Shown here: one piece after another, positions 1-8,580 of the stretch
How the letters are laid out: each line of letters begins with the position of its first letter
Position numbering within the stretch: the stretch's first letter is position 1
Source of the DNA: Mycolicibacterium fluoranthenivorans
Lineage (GTDB): Bacteria; Actinomycetota; Actinomycetes; Mycobacteriales; Mycobacteriaceae
DNA length: 64,000 nucleotides
Direction of reading: 5' to 3'
Assembly: GCF_011758805.1 (NCBI RefSeq)
Contig: NZ_JAANOW010000005.1
Location: 186,001-250,000, forward strand
Translations under genes and position numbers: made by a program
Notes under the pieces: model-generated
Databases searched by the model: none
Seen by the model: only the letters and a program-made list of their open reading frames with translations
What the model was told of the DNA's origin: nothing

Positions 1-2
1 AC

Positions 3-701
3 GGGATCATGCGGGTCGACGAAGAACAACGCTGGAGCCCGTTCCACCTGGGCCAGCCGGTATGGAATGCGATCAACGCGTTGATCTTTCAGTACGGGAT
101 CGCCGCGTATGACCTCAAGCTCGGCAAGAACCTGAAGACCGCGGAACGCCGCAACAACCCCGATTTCCGGGCCCGGGTGAAGGCCACGCTGCGCAAGGTC
201 GGCACGCAGGGTCTACGCGATTACGTCGTGCACCCGCTGCTGTCGGGCCCCAGCGCGGTCACCACCCTGACCGCCAACCTCACCGCCAATCTCGTGCGCA
301 ACGTGTGGACACACTCGGTCATCATGTGCGGCCACTTCCCAGAGGGCGTGCAGACTTTCACCTACGACAGCATCGACGGCGAGACCCGCGGCCAGTGGTA
401 CCTGCGCCAGATGCTCGGCTCGGCGAACATCACCGGCAGCCGGCTCATGCACCTGATGAGCGGCAACCTGTCCTTCCAGATCGAGCATCACCTGTTCCCC
501 GACCTGCCCAGCAACCGGTACGCCGAGGTCGCCCCGCAGGTGCGCGACATCTTCGAGCGCTACGGGCTGACCTACACCAGCGGCCCGTTGATCAAGCAGG
601 TTGCCTCGGCCTGGGGCAAGGTCATTCGGCTCTCGCTGCCCAACGATCTGCTGGGTTCGCGCTCGTCCACGCCGCGGCAACCGGCGGCTGTGGCGGCCTG
701 A
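3..701 (+). CDS. Membrane fatty-acid desaturase, C-terminal part (cut by left edge)
   Basis: This is the C-terminal portion (about 230 residues) of a membrane-bound acyl-CoA/acyl-lipid desaturase; the frame stays open to the left edge, so the true start is outside the window and the ATG at 9 is probably internal. The diagnostic third histidine box (QIEHHLFPDLP) lies near residue 158 of the visible part, and the segment before it (GSANITGSRLMHLMSGNLSFQ) is typical of the DesA3-type stearoyl-CoA delta-9 desaturases of mycobacteria, which are about 420 residues long. Such enzymes introduce a cis double bond using di-iron and an oxidoreductase partner that would be expected upstream. The tail after the box is Pro/Ala rich. 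Family is secure; assignment to DesA3 rather than a paralogue is not. Confidence 0.9.
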   Translation, partial: GIMRVDEEQRWSPFHLGQPVWNAINALIFQYGIAAYDLKLGKNLKTAERRNNPDFRARVKATLRKVGTQGLRDYVVHPLLSGPSAVTTLTANLTANLVRNVWTHSVIMCGHFPEGVQTFTYDSIDGETRGQWYLRQMLGSANITGSRLMHLMSGNLSFQIEHHLFPDLPSNRYAEVAPQVRDIFERYGLTYTSGPLIKQVASAWGKVIRLSLPNDLLGSRSSTPRQPAAVAA

Positions 702-716
702 CGAACTGTCCACAGT

Positions 717-1877
717 TCACGTCACCGGCACCCCGAACGCCAGCACCGCGGCGTCGTCCTGGACGCCGGACCCCAGACCGTCGAGCAATGCGCGGATCTC
801 GTCGACGGCCTCCTGTGCGCTCGCCGGTGCCCACCCCTTCGCGCTCGCCAACAGCGCGCCGTCATCATCGAAGCGCTCCCGGCCGGTTCCGGTCAGGGCC
901 TCGGTGAGCCCGTCGGTGTAGAGCACCATCGTGTCGCCCGGATTCAGGTGCAGGGTGTGCGCCACGAACCGTGGTCGTTCCACCATCCCGACCGCCTGAC
1001 CCCCGAGGGTGTCGGCGTAGTAGGCGCTGCCATCGGCGCCGAGCAGCAACGGCGGCAGGTGGCCGCCGCTTGCCAATTCGATGTCGAACCCGTCTCCGGC
1101 TCGGACCATGTTGCCGTAGATCAGGGTGCTCAGCGTGCGCTTGGGCGCCAGGCCGAGGTGTTGGGCGAGAACGGAGTTCAGATTCCCGAGCACCGCCACC
1201 GGGTCCTCGTTCGAGACGGCCGCCGACCTCAGCACGTAGCGGGTCAACCCGGTGACCACCGCTGCGTCGACGCCCTTACCGATGACGTCGCCCAGAAAGA
1301 AGCCCCATGTCGACCGGTTCACCGGGAACAGGTCGTAGAAGTCGCCGCCGATGTCATCGGTGGACGCGGCGTAGTAGTAGTCGGCGGCATCCAGCCCCGG
1401 TGGTGGTGACAGCACCGGCGGCAGCAGTGAACGGCGCAGCGTCTCGGCGAACGCTCGGGCCCGTGCACTTTCGGCCTCGGCCCGGGTGCGTTCAGCCAGC
1501 AGTTCGCGCTCGTAGGCCCGCCGGTCCGTGGCGTCGACCGCCGTGATGCGCAGCAGCTCGAAATTCCCCTCCGCATCCGTTTTCACATTGGCGGTCAAGA
1601 ACATCGGTCGCCGTGTTCCGTCCACACCGACCATGTCGACCGTGACACCCTGCAGGTCACCGGTCATCGCCAGCAGGGGCGCGAAGTGCGTCTCGTAGTG
1701 AATACGCCCACCGACGCTCAACAGGTCGGTGATCAGGGTGCCGCGCAGCGCGTCGTGCTCATGACCCAGCCACGCCAGGACGGTGGCGTTCACGCGCAGG
1801 ATTCGGCCTGCGCCGTCGGTGACGATGTGCCCGCACGGCGCGTGCTCCCAGAGATCGTCGACGTCGAGGGGGCTCAC
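717..1877 (-). CDS. PAS-domain PP2C phosphatase, RsbP-like
   Basis: A 386-residue protein with an N-terminal PAS domain (about 5-120), a short charged helical linker (120-150, likely coiled coil) and a C-terminal SpoIIE/RsbU-type PP2C phosphatase domain (about 160-383). Metal-site motifs are visible: GGDFYD near 178, GDVIGKG near 196, DGLTE and DDAAVL near the end. In Bacillus subtilis this architecture is RsbP, which dephosphorylates the anti-anti-sigma factor RsbV under energy stress. The start overlaps the stop of the upstream hydrolase gene by ATGA, so the two are translationally coupled. That hydrolase closely resembles RsbQ, the obligate partner of RsbP. No anti-sigma or anti-anti-sigma gene is adjacent, so the target must be elsewhere. 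Confidence 0.9.
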   Translation of the reverse strand: MSPLDVDDLWEHAPCGHIVTDGAGRILRVNATVLAWLGHEHDALRGTLITDLLSVGGRIHYETHFAPLLAMTGDLQGVTVDMVGVDGTRRPMFLTANVKTDAEGNFELLRITAVDATDRRAYERELLAERTRAEAESARARAFAETLRRSLLPPVLSPPPGLDAADYYYAASTDDIGGDFYDLFPVNRSTWGFFLGDVIGKGVDAAVVTGLTRYVLRSAAVSNEDPVAVLGNLNSVLAQHLGLAPKRTLSTLIYGNMVRAGDGFDIELASGGHLPPLLLGADGSAYYADTLGGQAVGMVERPRFVAHTLHLNPGDTMVLYTDGLTEALTGTGRERFDDDGALLASAKGWAPASAQEAVDEIRALLDGLGSGVQDDAAVLAFGVPVT

Positions 1878-2674
1878 GGCGCGGTGACGAACGTCGTGAT
1901 CGCGGCGGCGGTGGCTTCGGGGTGGCTGACGTGCGGGCAGTGCCCGGTGGCGTCGAGGGTCACCAATCGGCTGCCCGCGATCTGGCTGTGCACGTAGGCG
2001 CCCACGCCGGTCGGCGCGATGGCGTCATGCGCGCATTCGATGACCAGGGTGGGCACCGTGACGTGCGCCAGGTCTGCGCGGTTGTCGGACAGGAAGGTGG
2101 TCCGGGCGAAGACGCGGGCGTGCGCCGGGTCGGTGCGGCAGAACGACGCTTCGAGTTCCTCGGCGAGTTCGGGACGCTCGGCGTTACCCATGATCTGTGG
2201 CGCCATCGCTGCCGACCAGCCCAGGTAGTTCAGTTCCATCGACTCCAGCAGCTCGTCGATATCGGCTCGGGAGAAGCCACCGCGGTAATCCTCGTCATCG
2301 AGGTACCGCGGCGACGGGGTGACCATCACCAGCTTGGCGAACCGCGTGGGGTCGGCGATGGTGGCCAGGACGCCGATCATGGCCGACACCGAGTGCCCGA
2401 CGAACACCACCTCGCGCAGGTCGAGGGCGCGCACGACCTCCACGGCATCCTCGGCGTACCCGCTCAGCGCGGAGTACTTGATCTCGTCCCACGCCGCCGG
2501 GTCCGCTGCTCCGGAGCCGACGTGGTCGATCAACACGATCCGGAACGTGGACTGCAGTCGTTGCACAACGGGGCGCCACAGGTTCTGATCGCAACCGAAG
2601 CCATGCGCCAGGAACAACACCGGCCCGCGCTCGGCACCGAGGACGGTGACGTTGTTGCGCGTGCGTACATCCAC
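1874..2674 (-). CDS. Alpha/beta hydrolase, RsbQ-like
   Basis: A 266-residue alpha/beta hydrolase with no signal peptide. The nucleophile elbow GHSVSAM puts the serine at residue 95; Asp217 (CAHDAIAP) and His245 (GHCPHVSHP) complete the triad. Spacing and flanking text (for example PSPRYLDDEDYRGGF and ELNYLGW) match the RsbQ/KAI2/D14 subfamily closely; B. subtilis RsbQ uses a serine at about the same position. RsbQ makes or delivers a small hydrophobic ligand that activates the RsbP PAS domain. The next gene is the RsbP-like phosphatase, overlapping by 4 bp, which supports the call. The GTG start has no obvious Shine-Dalgarno and lies 43 bp from the divergent VOC gene, so the message may be leaderless. 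Confidence 0.9.
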   Translation of the reverse strand: MDVRTRNNVTVLGAERGPVLFLAHGFGCDQNLWRPVVQRLQSTFRIVLIDHVGSGAADPAAWDEIKYSALSGYAEDAVEVVRALDLREVVFVGHSVSAMIGVLATIADPTRFAKLVMVTPSPRYLDDEDYRGGFSRADIDELLESMELNYLGWSAAMAPQIMGNAERPELAEELEASFCRTDPAHARVFARTTFLSDNRADLAHVTVPTLVIECAHDAIAPTGVGAYVHSQIAGSRLVTLDATGHCPHVSHPEATAAAITTFVTAP

Positions 2675-2717
2675 CGGGTCAGTTTAGGAGGCCCGACATC
2701 GAAGTAGTCTCGCGTCC

Positions 2718-3350
2718 ATGACCGTGACCGTCGACGAGCTTGAGGTCGCCGATCCGGCGGACGCCTGGACGCGGGCCGGGTTCGGTGTCGATGCCGACGG
2801 TGTGTGCCGCGTCGGCGGTGTCGGCATCCGTCTGGTCGGGCGGGACGGCGGCACCGGCATCCTCGGGTGGTCGTTGCACGGCGTGCGGGTCGACGGCGCA
2901 CTCGACGGCATCCCGACGAAGATCTCAGACGTGGTGGCTGCGGCGCCGGGCACGCACGCCAACGGCGTCACCGCGATCGACCACATCGTGCTCCTGTCAC
3001 CCGATCTGAACCGGACGGTCGCGGCGCTGGCCTTAGCCGGCGTGCGGCCGCGCCGGGAACGCGACGGCGAACTCGGCGGCCGGGCGATCCGGCAGATCTT
3101 CTTCCGGTTCGCGGACGTGATCATCGAGGTGGTCGGTTCACCCGGAGTCGCCGGAGCGGGTCCGTCGTCGCTGTGGGGGATCACCTACACCGTCGCCGAC
3201 ATCGATACCAGCGCCGCGTTCTTCGCTGACCACAGCACGCCCGTGAAGGACGCGGTGCAGCCCGGCCGCCGGATCACGACACTCGATCACCGGGCCCTCG
3301 GAATGTCGGTCCGGACGGCCTTGATCTCGCCGCATATCCTCAGCGCATGA
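2718..3350 (+). CDS. VOC/glyoxalase-superfamily protein
   Basis: A 210-residue soluble protein. The second half begins with a typical vicinal-oxygen-chelate repeat ([23 protein letters not shown]) and continues with an [15 protein letters not shown] strand carrying the usual metal-ligand glutamate. The second beta-alpha-beta repeat ([16 protein letters not shown]) follows. The first 75 residues are a less typical extension. VOC proteins include glyoxalases, dioxygenases and resistance proteins; nothing here fixes the substrate. The stop overlaps the start of rnhA by ATGA, so the two are co-translated; this says little about function. Confidence 0.75.
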   Translation: MTVTVDELEVADPADAWTRAGFGVDADGVCRVGGVGIRLVGRDGGTGILGWSLHGVRVDGALDGIPTKISDVVAAAPGTHANGVTAIDHIVLLSPDLNRTVAALALAGVRPRRERDGELGGRAIRQIFFRFADVIIEVVGSPGVAGAGPSSLWGITYTVADIDTSAAFFADHSTPVKDAVQPGRRITTLDHRALGMSVRTALISPHILSA

Positions 3351-3799
3351 CCGACCCTGTGATCATCCATACCGACGGTGGGTGTCGCCCCAACCCCGGC
3401 CCCGGCGGCTGGGGTGCGGTACTGCGCCACCGCGAGCACGTCCGGGAGATGTGCGGTGGCGAGCCCGGCGAGACGAGCAACAACCGGATGGAACTGACCG
3501 CGCCGATCATGGCGCTGGAGGCGCTCACCCGGCCCGTGCTGGTGCACCTCTACACCGACAGCACGTATGTACGCAATGGCATCACCAAGTGGGTGTTGGG
3601 CTGGGAACGCAACGGCTGGCTGACCGCCGCGAAGCAACCGGTGAAGAACGTCGACCTGTGGCAACGCCTGCAGGCCGCGTGCTCTCGGCACGAGGTCGAG
3701 TGGTTCTGGGTGAAGGGCCACGCCGGCGTCGCCGACAACGAGCTGGCCGATGTGCTGGCCACCCGCGGGATGCAGGAAGCGATGGGCGTGGCCGGCTGA
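3347..3799 (+). CDS. rnhA: Ribonuclease HI
   Basis: A 150-residue stand-alone RNase HI that cleaves the RNA strand of RNA-DNA hybrids (R-loops, primer removal). Catalytic residues of the DEDD set are visible: Asp in [17 protein letters not shown] near residue 9, Glu in NNRMELTAP near 48, Asp in LYTDSTYV near 70, and Asp in GVADNELAD near 131. The basic handle segment typical of E. coli-type enzymes ([21 protein letters not shown]) is present. The gene starts inside the stop of the upstream VOC gene and is followed within 12 bp by a strong hairpin. Confidence 0.96.
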   Translation: MTDPVIIHTDGGCRPNPGPGGWGAVLRHREHVREMCGGEPGETSNNRMELTAPIMALEALTRPVLVHLYTDSTYVRNGITKWVLGWERNGWLTAAKQPVKNVDLWQRLQAACSRHEVEWFWVKGHAGVADNELADVLATRGMQEAMGVAG

Positions 3800-3809
3800 G
3801 TCGTCGCCC

Positions 3810-3845
3810 CGGCTCGGGCAGCGGTCGACGCCGCCGCCCGAGCCG
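3810..3845. terminator. Bidirectional intrinsic-type hairpin between convergent genes
   Basis: A perfect 10-bp inverted repeat, CGGCTCGGGC (3810-3819) and GCCCGAGCCG (3836-3845), encloses a 16-nt GC-rich loop. It lies exactly between the stops of rnhA (+) and the Lys/Pro-rich protein gene (-). There is no T-tract, which is usual for mycobacterial hairpin terminators. Confidence 0.75.
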
Positions 3846-3856
3846 ATGGTCGCACG

Positions 3857-4846
3857 CTACTTCGAAGGACCCTGTGAGCCACCGTCGTTCGACTCGTGGG
3901 ACGCCTTCGGGGTATCGGAACTCGATGCACTATCCGGCTTCGTGGCGCCCGCTGTGGCCTTCTTCGGGACGGAGAACTTCAGGGTCGGCAGCTTGAACGT
4001 GGGGAGCTTGAGCGTCGGCTTCTTCCACGCGGGCTTCGCCGCCGTGACGGTGTCGGCCGGGTCTGCCTTCTTGGTATCGCCGGCGGCGTCCGTCGACGAC
4101 TCCGCGGCACCGTCCGCGGTGGCAGCCGCCACCTTCTGCTTGGGCACCGTCTTCGGCGCCGTGTCCACCTTCGCCGTCGACAGCGTCACGGTCGGAGTCG
4201 AGTCGGCGATCGCCGGGGACGCCACATCCTGGGTCTTGGCATCGGTCTTGGCATCGGTCTTGGTCGTCACCGCCAGCGTCGGCGACGGGGTGAACAGTGC
4301 CTTCTCCGCGGCGATGAACCCTTCGATGGCCGTCTTGATGGCGTTGAGGGCGAAGTTGATGGCCTGGGCCGGAGTGAATTTGCCCAGGACGAACGTGCCG
4401 TCCAGCGCGCTGGCCAAGGCACCTTGCACACCGGTGGCGATCGGAAACAGGAGTCCCTGGGTCAACAGGCTCGGCTGCTGAGCCAGCCGGTTATCCACGT
4501 GAAGGCCGGTGAGGACCTGCGTCACGCCCTTCACCAAAGTGTCCGCCGCATAGGTCACGACGTAGAGCGGAACGGTGACCGCCGTCCCCAACGGGCCGGC
4601 CGGTTGGTAGTAGTACGGCGCGAAGAAGTCCACGCCGCTGGTCAGCTGCAACGGCAGCGATTTCACCTCGTGCACCGCCAGCGGTACCACGCGTTCTGCG
4701 GCGTGTTGCACCGACGGTGCGCTCACCACCGCCGCGGTCGCTATGGCCATGGCACCGGTCAACGCCATCATCGGCGTCATACGTTCACGGATATCGATCA
4801 GAGCGTCCACTCTTCCCCCGTCAGTCGGATTCAACATTGTCAGCAA
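3857..4846 (-). CDS. Exported or membrane-anchored protein with Lys/Thr/Pro-rich C-terminal tail
   Basis: A 329-residue protein of unknown function. An N-terminal hydrophobic segment at about 24-45 (MTPMMALTGAMAIATAAVV) looks like a signal peptide or anchor. A globular part of about 150 residues follows (HEVKSLPLQLTSGVDFFAPYY, then a helical LKGVTQ/ALASALDG region). From about residue 195 the chain is low complexity: a short tandem repeat (TDAKTDAKT, visible in DNA as a 12-bp repeat near 4236-4262) and a KLPTFKLPTLKF repeat. This form is common among mycobacterial PE-PPE-like and cell-wall-associated exported proteins. The start codon is TTG at 4846; an in-frame ATG three codons later is equally possible. 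Confidence 0.7.
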   Translation of the reverse strand: MLTMLNPTDGGRVDALIDIRERMTPMMALTGAMAIATAAVVSAPSVQHAAERVVPLAVHEVKSLPLQLTSGVDFFAPYYYQPAGPLGTAVTVPLYVVTYAADTLVKGVTQVLTGLHVDNRLAQQPSLLTQGLLFPIATGVQGALASALDGTFVLGKFTPAQAINFALNAIKTAIEGFIAAEKALFTPSPTLAVTTKTDAKTDAKTQDVASPAIADSTPTVTLSTAKVDTAPKTVPKQKVAAATADGAAESSTDAAGDTKKADPADTVTAAKPAWKKPTLKLPTFKLPTLKFSVPKKATAGATKPDSASSSDTPKASHESNDGGSQGPSK

Positions 4847-4982
4847 CCATGCGTTTGCCGCCTGGTGAGCAAATCACGACGTCCAGCAAATTTCTGTGAT
4901 TTTGCACAGCTGAACTAACTTCACAGCGGATTGGCAGGTTTTCCCGGACCAGGCGGGCACAACACCGTCGAGCGGGGATGAC

Positions 4983-7247
4983 CTACTCCCAGACCACCTC
5001 GGCAGGGATCTTGTCCGGCCGCAGCCCCCGCCAGCTGGGCTGGCGCAATCGACCGTCCGATGTGCGTTCGCTGTAGCGCACCTCACCCACCAGTTCCGGC
5101 CGAACGAACGTCACGCCACGCCCGTCGAGAGTGGAAAGCTCTGCATTGAAGGGTGATTCACGGGTTTCCAGCGGCTTCAGCGTCTTCCGCAGATCGCTGA
5201 GCATCTTGTCGGTGAAGCCGGTGCCGACCCGGCCGGCGAAGTGCAATCCACCTTGGGCGGGAATACCGACCAACAGTGCCCCGATGCCGCTGGTGCGCCC
5301 GCCCTCGCCCGCGCGCCAACCGCCGATCACCACTTCCTGGGTGTTCCAGAACTTGTCCTTGATCCAGGCCGTGGACCGACGGCCGGGCTGATAGGTCGAG
5401 TCCCATTTCTTAGCCACCACCCCTTCCAACCCGCGCCGGCGCGCCTCGTCCAGCGCATCGGCGCCCGGGAGCAGGTCGGGAACGATCAGCCCGCCGCCGG
5501 CGGCCAGAGTTTCCAACAACTTCCGCCGATCCCGGTAGGTGGCGCGCAGCAGCATCCGGCCGTCGAGTGCCAGCAGGTCGAACGCCCAGAACTCGATGTG
5601 GGTGTCGGGTCCGCGGTTCTGCATGGCCTGGAAGCTGGGCACCCCACCCTCAAGCGCGACGACCTCGCCATCGAGGGTCACGTGGTGGTCGGCCAGATCG
5701 GCGGCCACGGTCTGCAACTGCGGGAATTCGGCCGTGACATCGCGTCCGCTGCGCGAACGTAGTTGCGCTACACCGTGATCGGCGTCGACGAGCAGCCGGT
5801 AGCCGTCCCACTTACCTTCGAACGCCCATAGCGACGGATCGAGTTCGGCGACGGAGCCGTGTGTGGTCAGCATCGGCGCGATCTCGCCCGGCTGGTCCTT
5901 CATGCGCTGCACGATCCAGTTCTTGCCCTCGGTCTGGATCAGCACGTAGCGGCCGGAGATCCGCGAACCGTGCAGGTTGACGATCACCTCACCCTTCTTG
6001 CCGCTCGGATCGCCGTCATCGCGGAACTTCTCGGTGTCATAGCGTCCGGAGTCCCAGATCCGGACCTCGCCGCCACCGTATTCACCCTTGGGAATCGAGC
6101 CTTCGAAGGTGGCGTACTCCAACGGGTGGTCCTCGGTGTGCACCGCGAGGTGGTTCACCGAGGACTCACCGGGCAGGTTCTTCGGCACCGCCCAGCTGAC
6201 CAGCACGCCATCGCGTTCCAGCCGGAAGTCGTAGTGCAGGCGCCGGGCGTGGTGCTCCTGGATGACGAACCGGTCGCCGGAGCCACCCAGGCGGCCTTCT
6301 GCGGTGGTCCCTACCACCGGCGGGGCGCTGGGCACCGGCTCTGGCGTCTTACCCGGGTCCCGCATGCTGCGGTAGGTGGTGAGTTTGTCCGGCAGCACCA
6401 CGGTGTCGTCGAGTCCGGCCAACAGGTCGCCGTCGCGGTCGAGGCGGGCCAGCACCTCGTCGAAACTCAACTGCCGCAACGCCGGATCGTCGAGCTCATC
6501 CCAGGTCCGCGGCGCCGCAACGGTCGGGTGCTCGCGGCCACGCAGCGAGTACGGAGCCACCGTGGTCTTGGCGGCACTGTTCTGGCTCCAGTCCAGGAAC
6601 ACTTTTCCCGCGCGCAGGCTGCGGGTCATGGTGGCCGTCACCTGCTGTGGCATCGCCTGCTCCAGTTGCTGGGCCACCCGGCGCGCCAGGACCGACGCGC
6701 CGTGCGAGCTGACCGGTTCGGTCAACGGCACATACAGGTGCACACCCTTGCTTCCGCTGGTGACCGGGAATGTCGGCAACCCGATATCGGCCATCAGATC
6801 GCGCACCTCGCGGGCCACCGCGCACAACTGGCCCATCTGCACCCCGTCTCCGGGGTCGAGATCGAACACGATGCGGGTGGCCGGCCCCACCGTCTGGGCG
6901 ACGAACTTCCACTGCGGGACGTGTACCTCCAGCGCCGCCTGCTGGGCTATCCACGCCAGGCCTTCCCGGCTATCGATAATCGGGTACACGGTGGTCGCCG
7001 ACTTGTGCGCGATGGCCCCGCGGCCCAGCCAGTCCGGCGCCGAGGAGGCCAGTTGCTTCTCGAAGAACGAGGCCTCGTCGACCCCGTTGGGCCACCGTTT
7101 CCGGGTCACCGGTCGGCCGGCGATATGCGGCACCATCGCGTCGGCGACGGCCAGGTAGTACTCGAAGACTTCGGCTTTGCTGGTGCCGGTCGCCGGATAG
7201 AGCACCTTGTCGGGGTTGGTCAATTTGACGCGGCCGTAGCGCTCCAC
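4983..7247 (-). CDS. ligD: Multifunctional ATP-dependent DNA ligase D (POL-PE-LIG)
   Basis: A 754-residue non-homologous end-joining ligase with the mycobacterial domain order. Residues 1 to about 290 are the primase-like polymerase domain, with the catalytic FDLDPGDG near 128. About 315-470 is the 3'-phosphoesterase domain (HHARRLHYDFRLE near 330). From about 475 to the end is the ligase domain, with nucleotidyl-accepting lysine at 479 in EGKWDGYR. The length is close to M. tuberculosis LigD (759). It fills, trims and seals double-strand breaks together with Ku, whose gene lies divergently 286 bp away. All catalytic motifs look intact. Confidence 0.97.
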   Translation of the reverse strand: MERYGRVKLTNPDKVLYPATGTSKAEVFEYYLAVADAMVPHIAGRPVTRKRWPNGVDEASFFEKQLASSAPDWLGRGAIAHKSATTVYPIIDSREGLAWIAQQAALEVHVPQWKFVAQTVGPATRIVFDLDPGDGVQMGQLCAVAREVRDLMADIGLPTFPVTSGSKGVHLYVPLTEPVSSHGASVLARRVAQQLEQAMPQQVTATMTRSLRAGKVFLDWSQNSAAKTTVAPYSLRGREHPTVAAPRTWDELDDPALRQLSFDEVLARLDRDGDLLAGLDDTVVLPDKLTTYRSMRDPGKTPEPVPSAPPVVGTTAEGRLGGSGDRFVIQEHHARRLHYDFRLERDGVLVSWAVPKNLPGESSVNHLAVHTEDHPLEYATFEGSIPKGEYGGGEVRIWDSGRYDTEKFRDDGDPSGKKGEVIVNLHGSRISGRYVLIQTEGKNWIVQRMKDQPGEIAPMLTTHGSVAELDPSLWAFEGKWDGYRLLVDADHGVAQLRSRSGRDVTAEFPQLQTVAADLADHHVTLDGEVVALEGGVPSFQAMQNRGPDTHIEFWAFDLLALDGRMLLRATYRDRRKLLETLAAGGGLIVPDLLPGADALDEARRRGLEGVVAKKWDSTYQPGRRSTAWIKDKFWNTQEVVIGGWRAGEGGRTSGIGALLVGIPAQGGLHFAGRVGTGFTDKMLSDLRKTLKPLETRESPFNAELSTLDGRGVTFVRPELVGEVRYSERTSDGRLRQPSWRGLRPDKIPAEVVWE

Positions 7248-7302
7248 CCCTTCAGGTTATTCCCGCATACCCCCCGACAGCATTACTCGCTGTTACCTTG
7301 GG

Positions 7303-7530
7303 ATGGTGAGGCGATTCTGCGTGGCGTGCCTGATGGTCGTGGCCGCGGCCGCCGGGGCCCCGGCCGCCGGCGCGGATCCGGCCGACCTGGTGCCGTACTG
7401 CTCGGGCGATCAGACGCCGATGGACAGCAATTGCCGGGTGGCGCCGTCGCAGGTCTTCACCCACGACCACTCCGGCGCGAATCCCGAGACACCGCTAGGT
7501 CTCACGCCCGACGAAGTACCGGCGGTGTAG
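7303..7530 (+). CDS. Small secreted Cys-containing protein
   Basis: A 75-residue protein with a clear signal peptide (about residues 1-25, cleavage near AAGADP) and a mature part of about 50 residues with two cysteines (YCSGDQTPMDSNC) likely to form a disulfide. It starts GTG 55 bp from the divergent ligD start and ends 3 bp before the Ku start, so it sits in the Ku transcription unit. It resembles the family of short secreted mycobacterial proteins of unknown function, two more of which lie at 10.5-11 kb. No enzymatic motif is visible. Confidence 0.7.
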   Translation: MVRRFCVACLMVVAAAAGAPAAGADPADLVPYCSGDQTPMDSNCRVAPSQVFTHDHSGANPETPLGLTPDEVPAV

Positions 7531-7533
7531 CCG

Positions 7534-8418
7534 ATGCGGTCGATCTGGAAAGGCTCGGTCGCCTTCGGTCTGGTGAACGTCCCGGTGAAGGTGTACAGCG
7601 CCACCGAGGACCACGACATCAAGTTCCATCAGGTGCACGCGGAGGACAACGGGCGCATCCGCTACAAGCGCACCTGCGAGGTGTGCGGCGAGGTGGTCGA
7701 GTACCGGGATATCGCGCGCGCTTACGAATCTGACGACGGGCAGACGGTGGTGATCACCGACGAGGACATCGCCACCCTGCCGGAGGAACGCAGCCGCGAG
7801 ATCGAGGTGGTCGAGTTCGTTCCCGCCGAGCAGCTGGACCCGCTGATGTACGACAAGAGCTACTACCTGGAACCCGATTCCAAATCGTCGAAATCCTATG
7901 TGCTGCTGGCACAGACGCTGGCATCGACCGACCGGGTCGCCATCGTCCACTTCGCCCTGCGCAACAAGACGCGGCTGGCGGCGCTGCGGGTCAAGGATTT
8001 CAGCAAGCGGCAGGTCATGGTGGTGCACACCCTGCTGTGGCCCGACGAGATCCGCGACCCGGACTTTCCGGTGCTGGACAAGGAAGTCGAGATCAAACCC
8101 GCCGAACTGAAGATGGCCGGGCAGGTCGTGGAGTCGATGACCGACGATTTCCACCCCGAACAGTTCCACGACACCTATCAGGACGAGCTCCGCGAGCTGG
8201 TGACGGCCAAACTCGAGGGTGGCGAGGCCTTCACCACGGAGGAGCAGCCGGCCAACCTCGATGAGGCAGAGGATGTCTCGGACCTGCTGGCCAAACTCGA
8301 GGCCAGCGTGAAGGCCAGACAAGGCGATGGCGAGAAGCCGCCCGCGAAGAAAGCTGCCGCCAAGAAGGCCCCGGCGGCCAAAAAAGCCCCGGCCAAGAAG
8401 GCCGCCGCCAAGAACTAG
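7534..8418 (+). CDS. ku: Ku homodimer DNA end-binding protein
   Basis: A 294-residue bacterial Ku. The core beta-barrel domain begins at once (MRSIWKGSVAFGLVNVPVKVYSATEDHDIKFHQVH) and a zinc-finger-like remnant CEVCG follows. The last 25 residues or so are a basic repeat of Pro-Ala-Lys-Lys-Ala units. Extended Lys-rich tails of this kind in mycobacterial Ku help binding of free DNA ends and movement along DNA; the tail makes the protein longer than M. tuberculosis Ku (273). The partner LigD is encoded divergently. The start lies 3 bp after the stop of the small secreted gene. Confidence 0.97.
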   Translation: MRSIWKGSVAFGLVNVPVKVYSATEDHDIKFHQVHAEDNGRIRYKRTCEVCGEVVEYRDIARAYESDDGQTVVITDEDIATLPEERSREIEVVEFVPAEQLDPLMYDKSYYLEPDSKSSKSYVLLAQTLASTDRVAIVHFALRNKTRLAALRVKDFSKRQVMVVHTLLWPDEIRDPDFPVLDKEVEIKPAELKMAGQVVESMTDDFHPEQFHDTYQDELRELVTAKLEGGEAFTTEEQPANLDEAEDVSDLLAKLEASVKARQGDGEKPPAKKAAAKKAPAAKKAPAKKAAAKN

Positions 8419-8502
8419 CGGCGAGCATCCCGTTCCTCACCCCGGGACCGCCGGCTCGCGCCGTGGCCGAAACCTGCCTCGATGTGGCAGTCCCCGACAA
8501 AT

Positions 8503-8516
8503 TAGAACGTGTTTCA
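8503..8516. promoter_or_regulatory. KstR-type operator
   Basis: The 14-mer TAGAACGTGTTTCA fits the published KstR pattern TnnAACnnGTTnnA at every fixed position. It lies 65-78 bp upstream of the SDR start, in an AT-richer stretch where a promoter would be expected. KstR is the TetR-family repressor of sterol catabolism in mycobacteria. The match is by eye; no genome background rate could be computed. Confidence 0.6.
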
Positions 8517-8580
8517 GAAAGTGGTTCCGAAGCTTAGTCAGCCTTGCTACCGTGGCGCCGGAGAGAGAAACGAGGCAGGC

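Noticed and set aside
5859..7733. Long plus-strand open frame of about 620 codons opposite ligD
   Set aside because: Antisense shadow of a gene with all motifs intact; Arg/His/Gly-rich with no family features, typical of high-GC antisense frames.
8419..8470. Possible terminator after ku
   Set aside because: Only a 6-bp stem with a loop of nearly 30 bases; not convincing.
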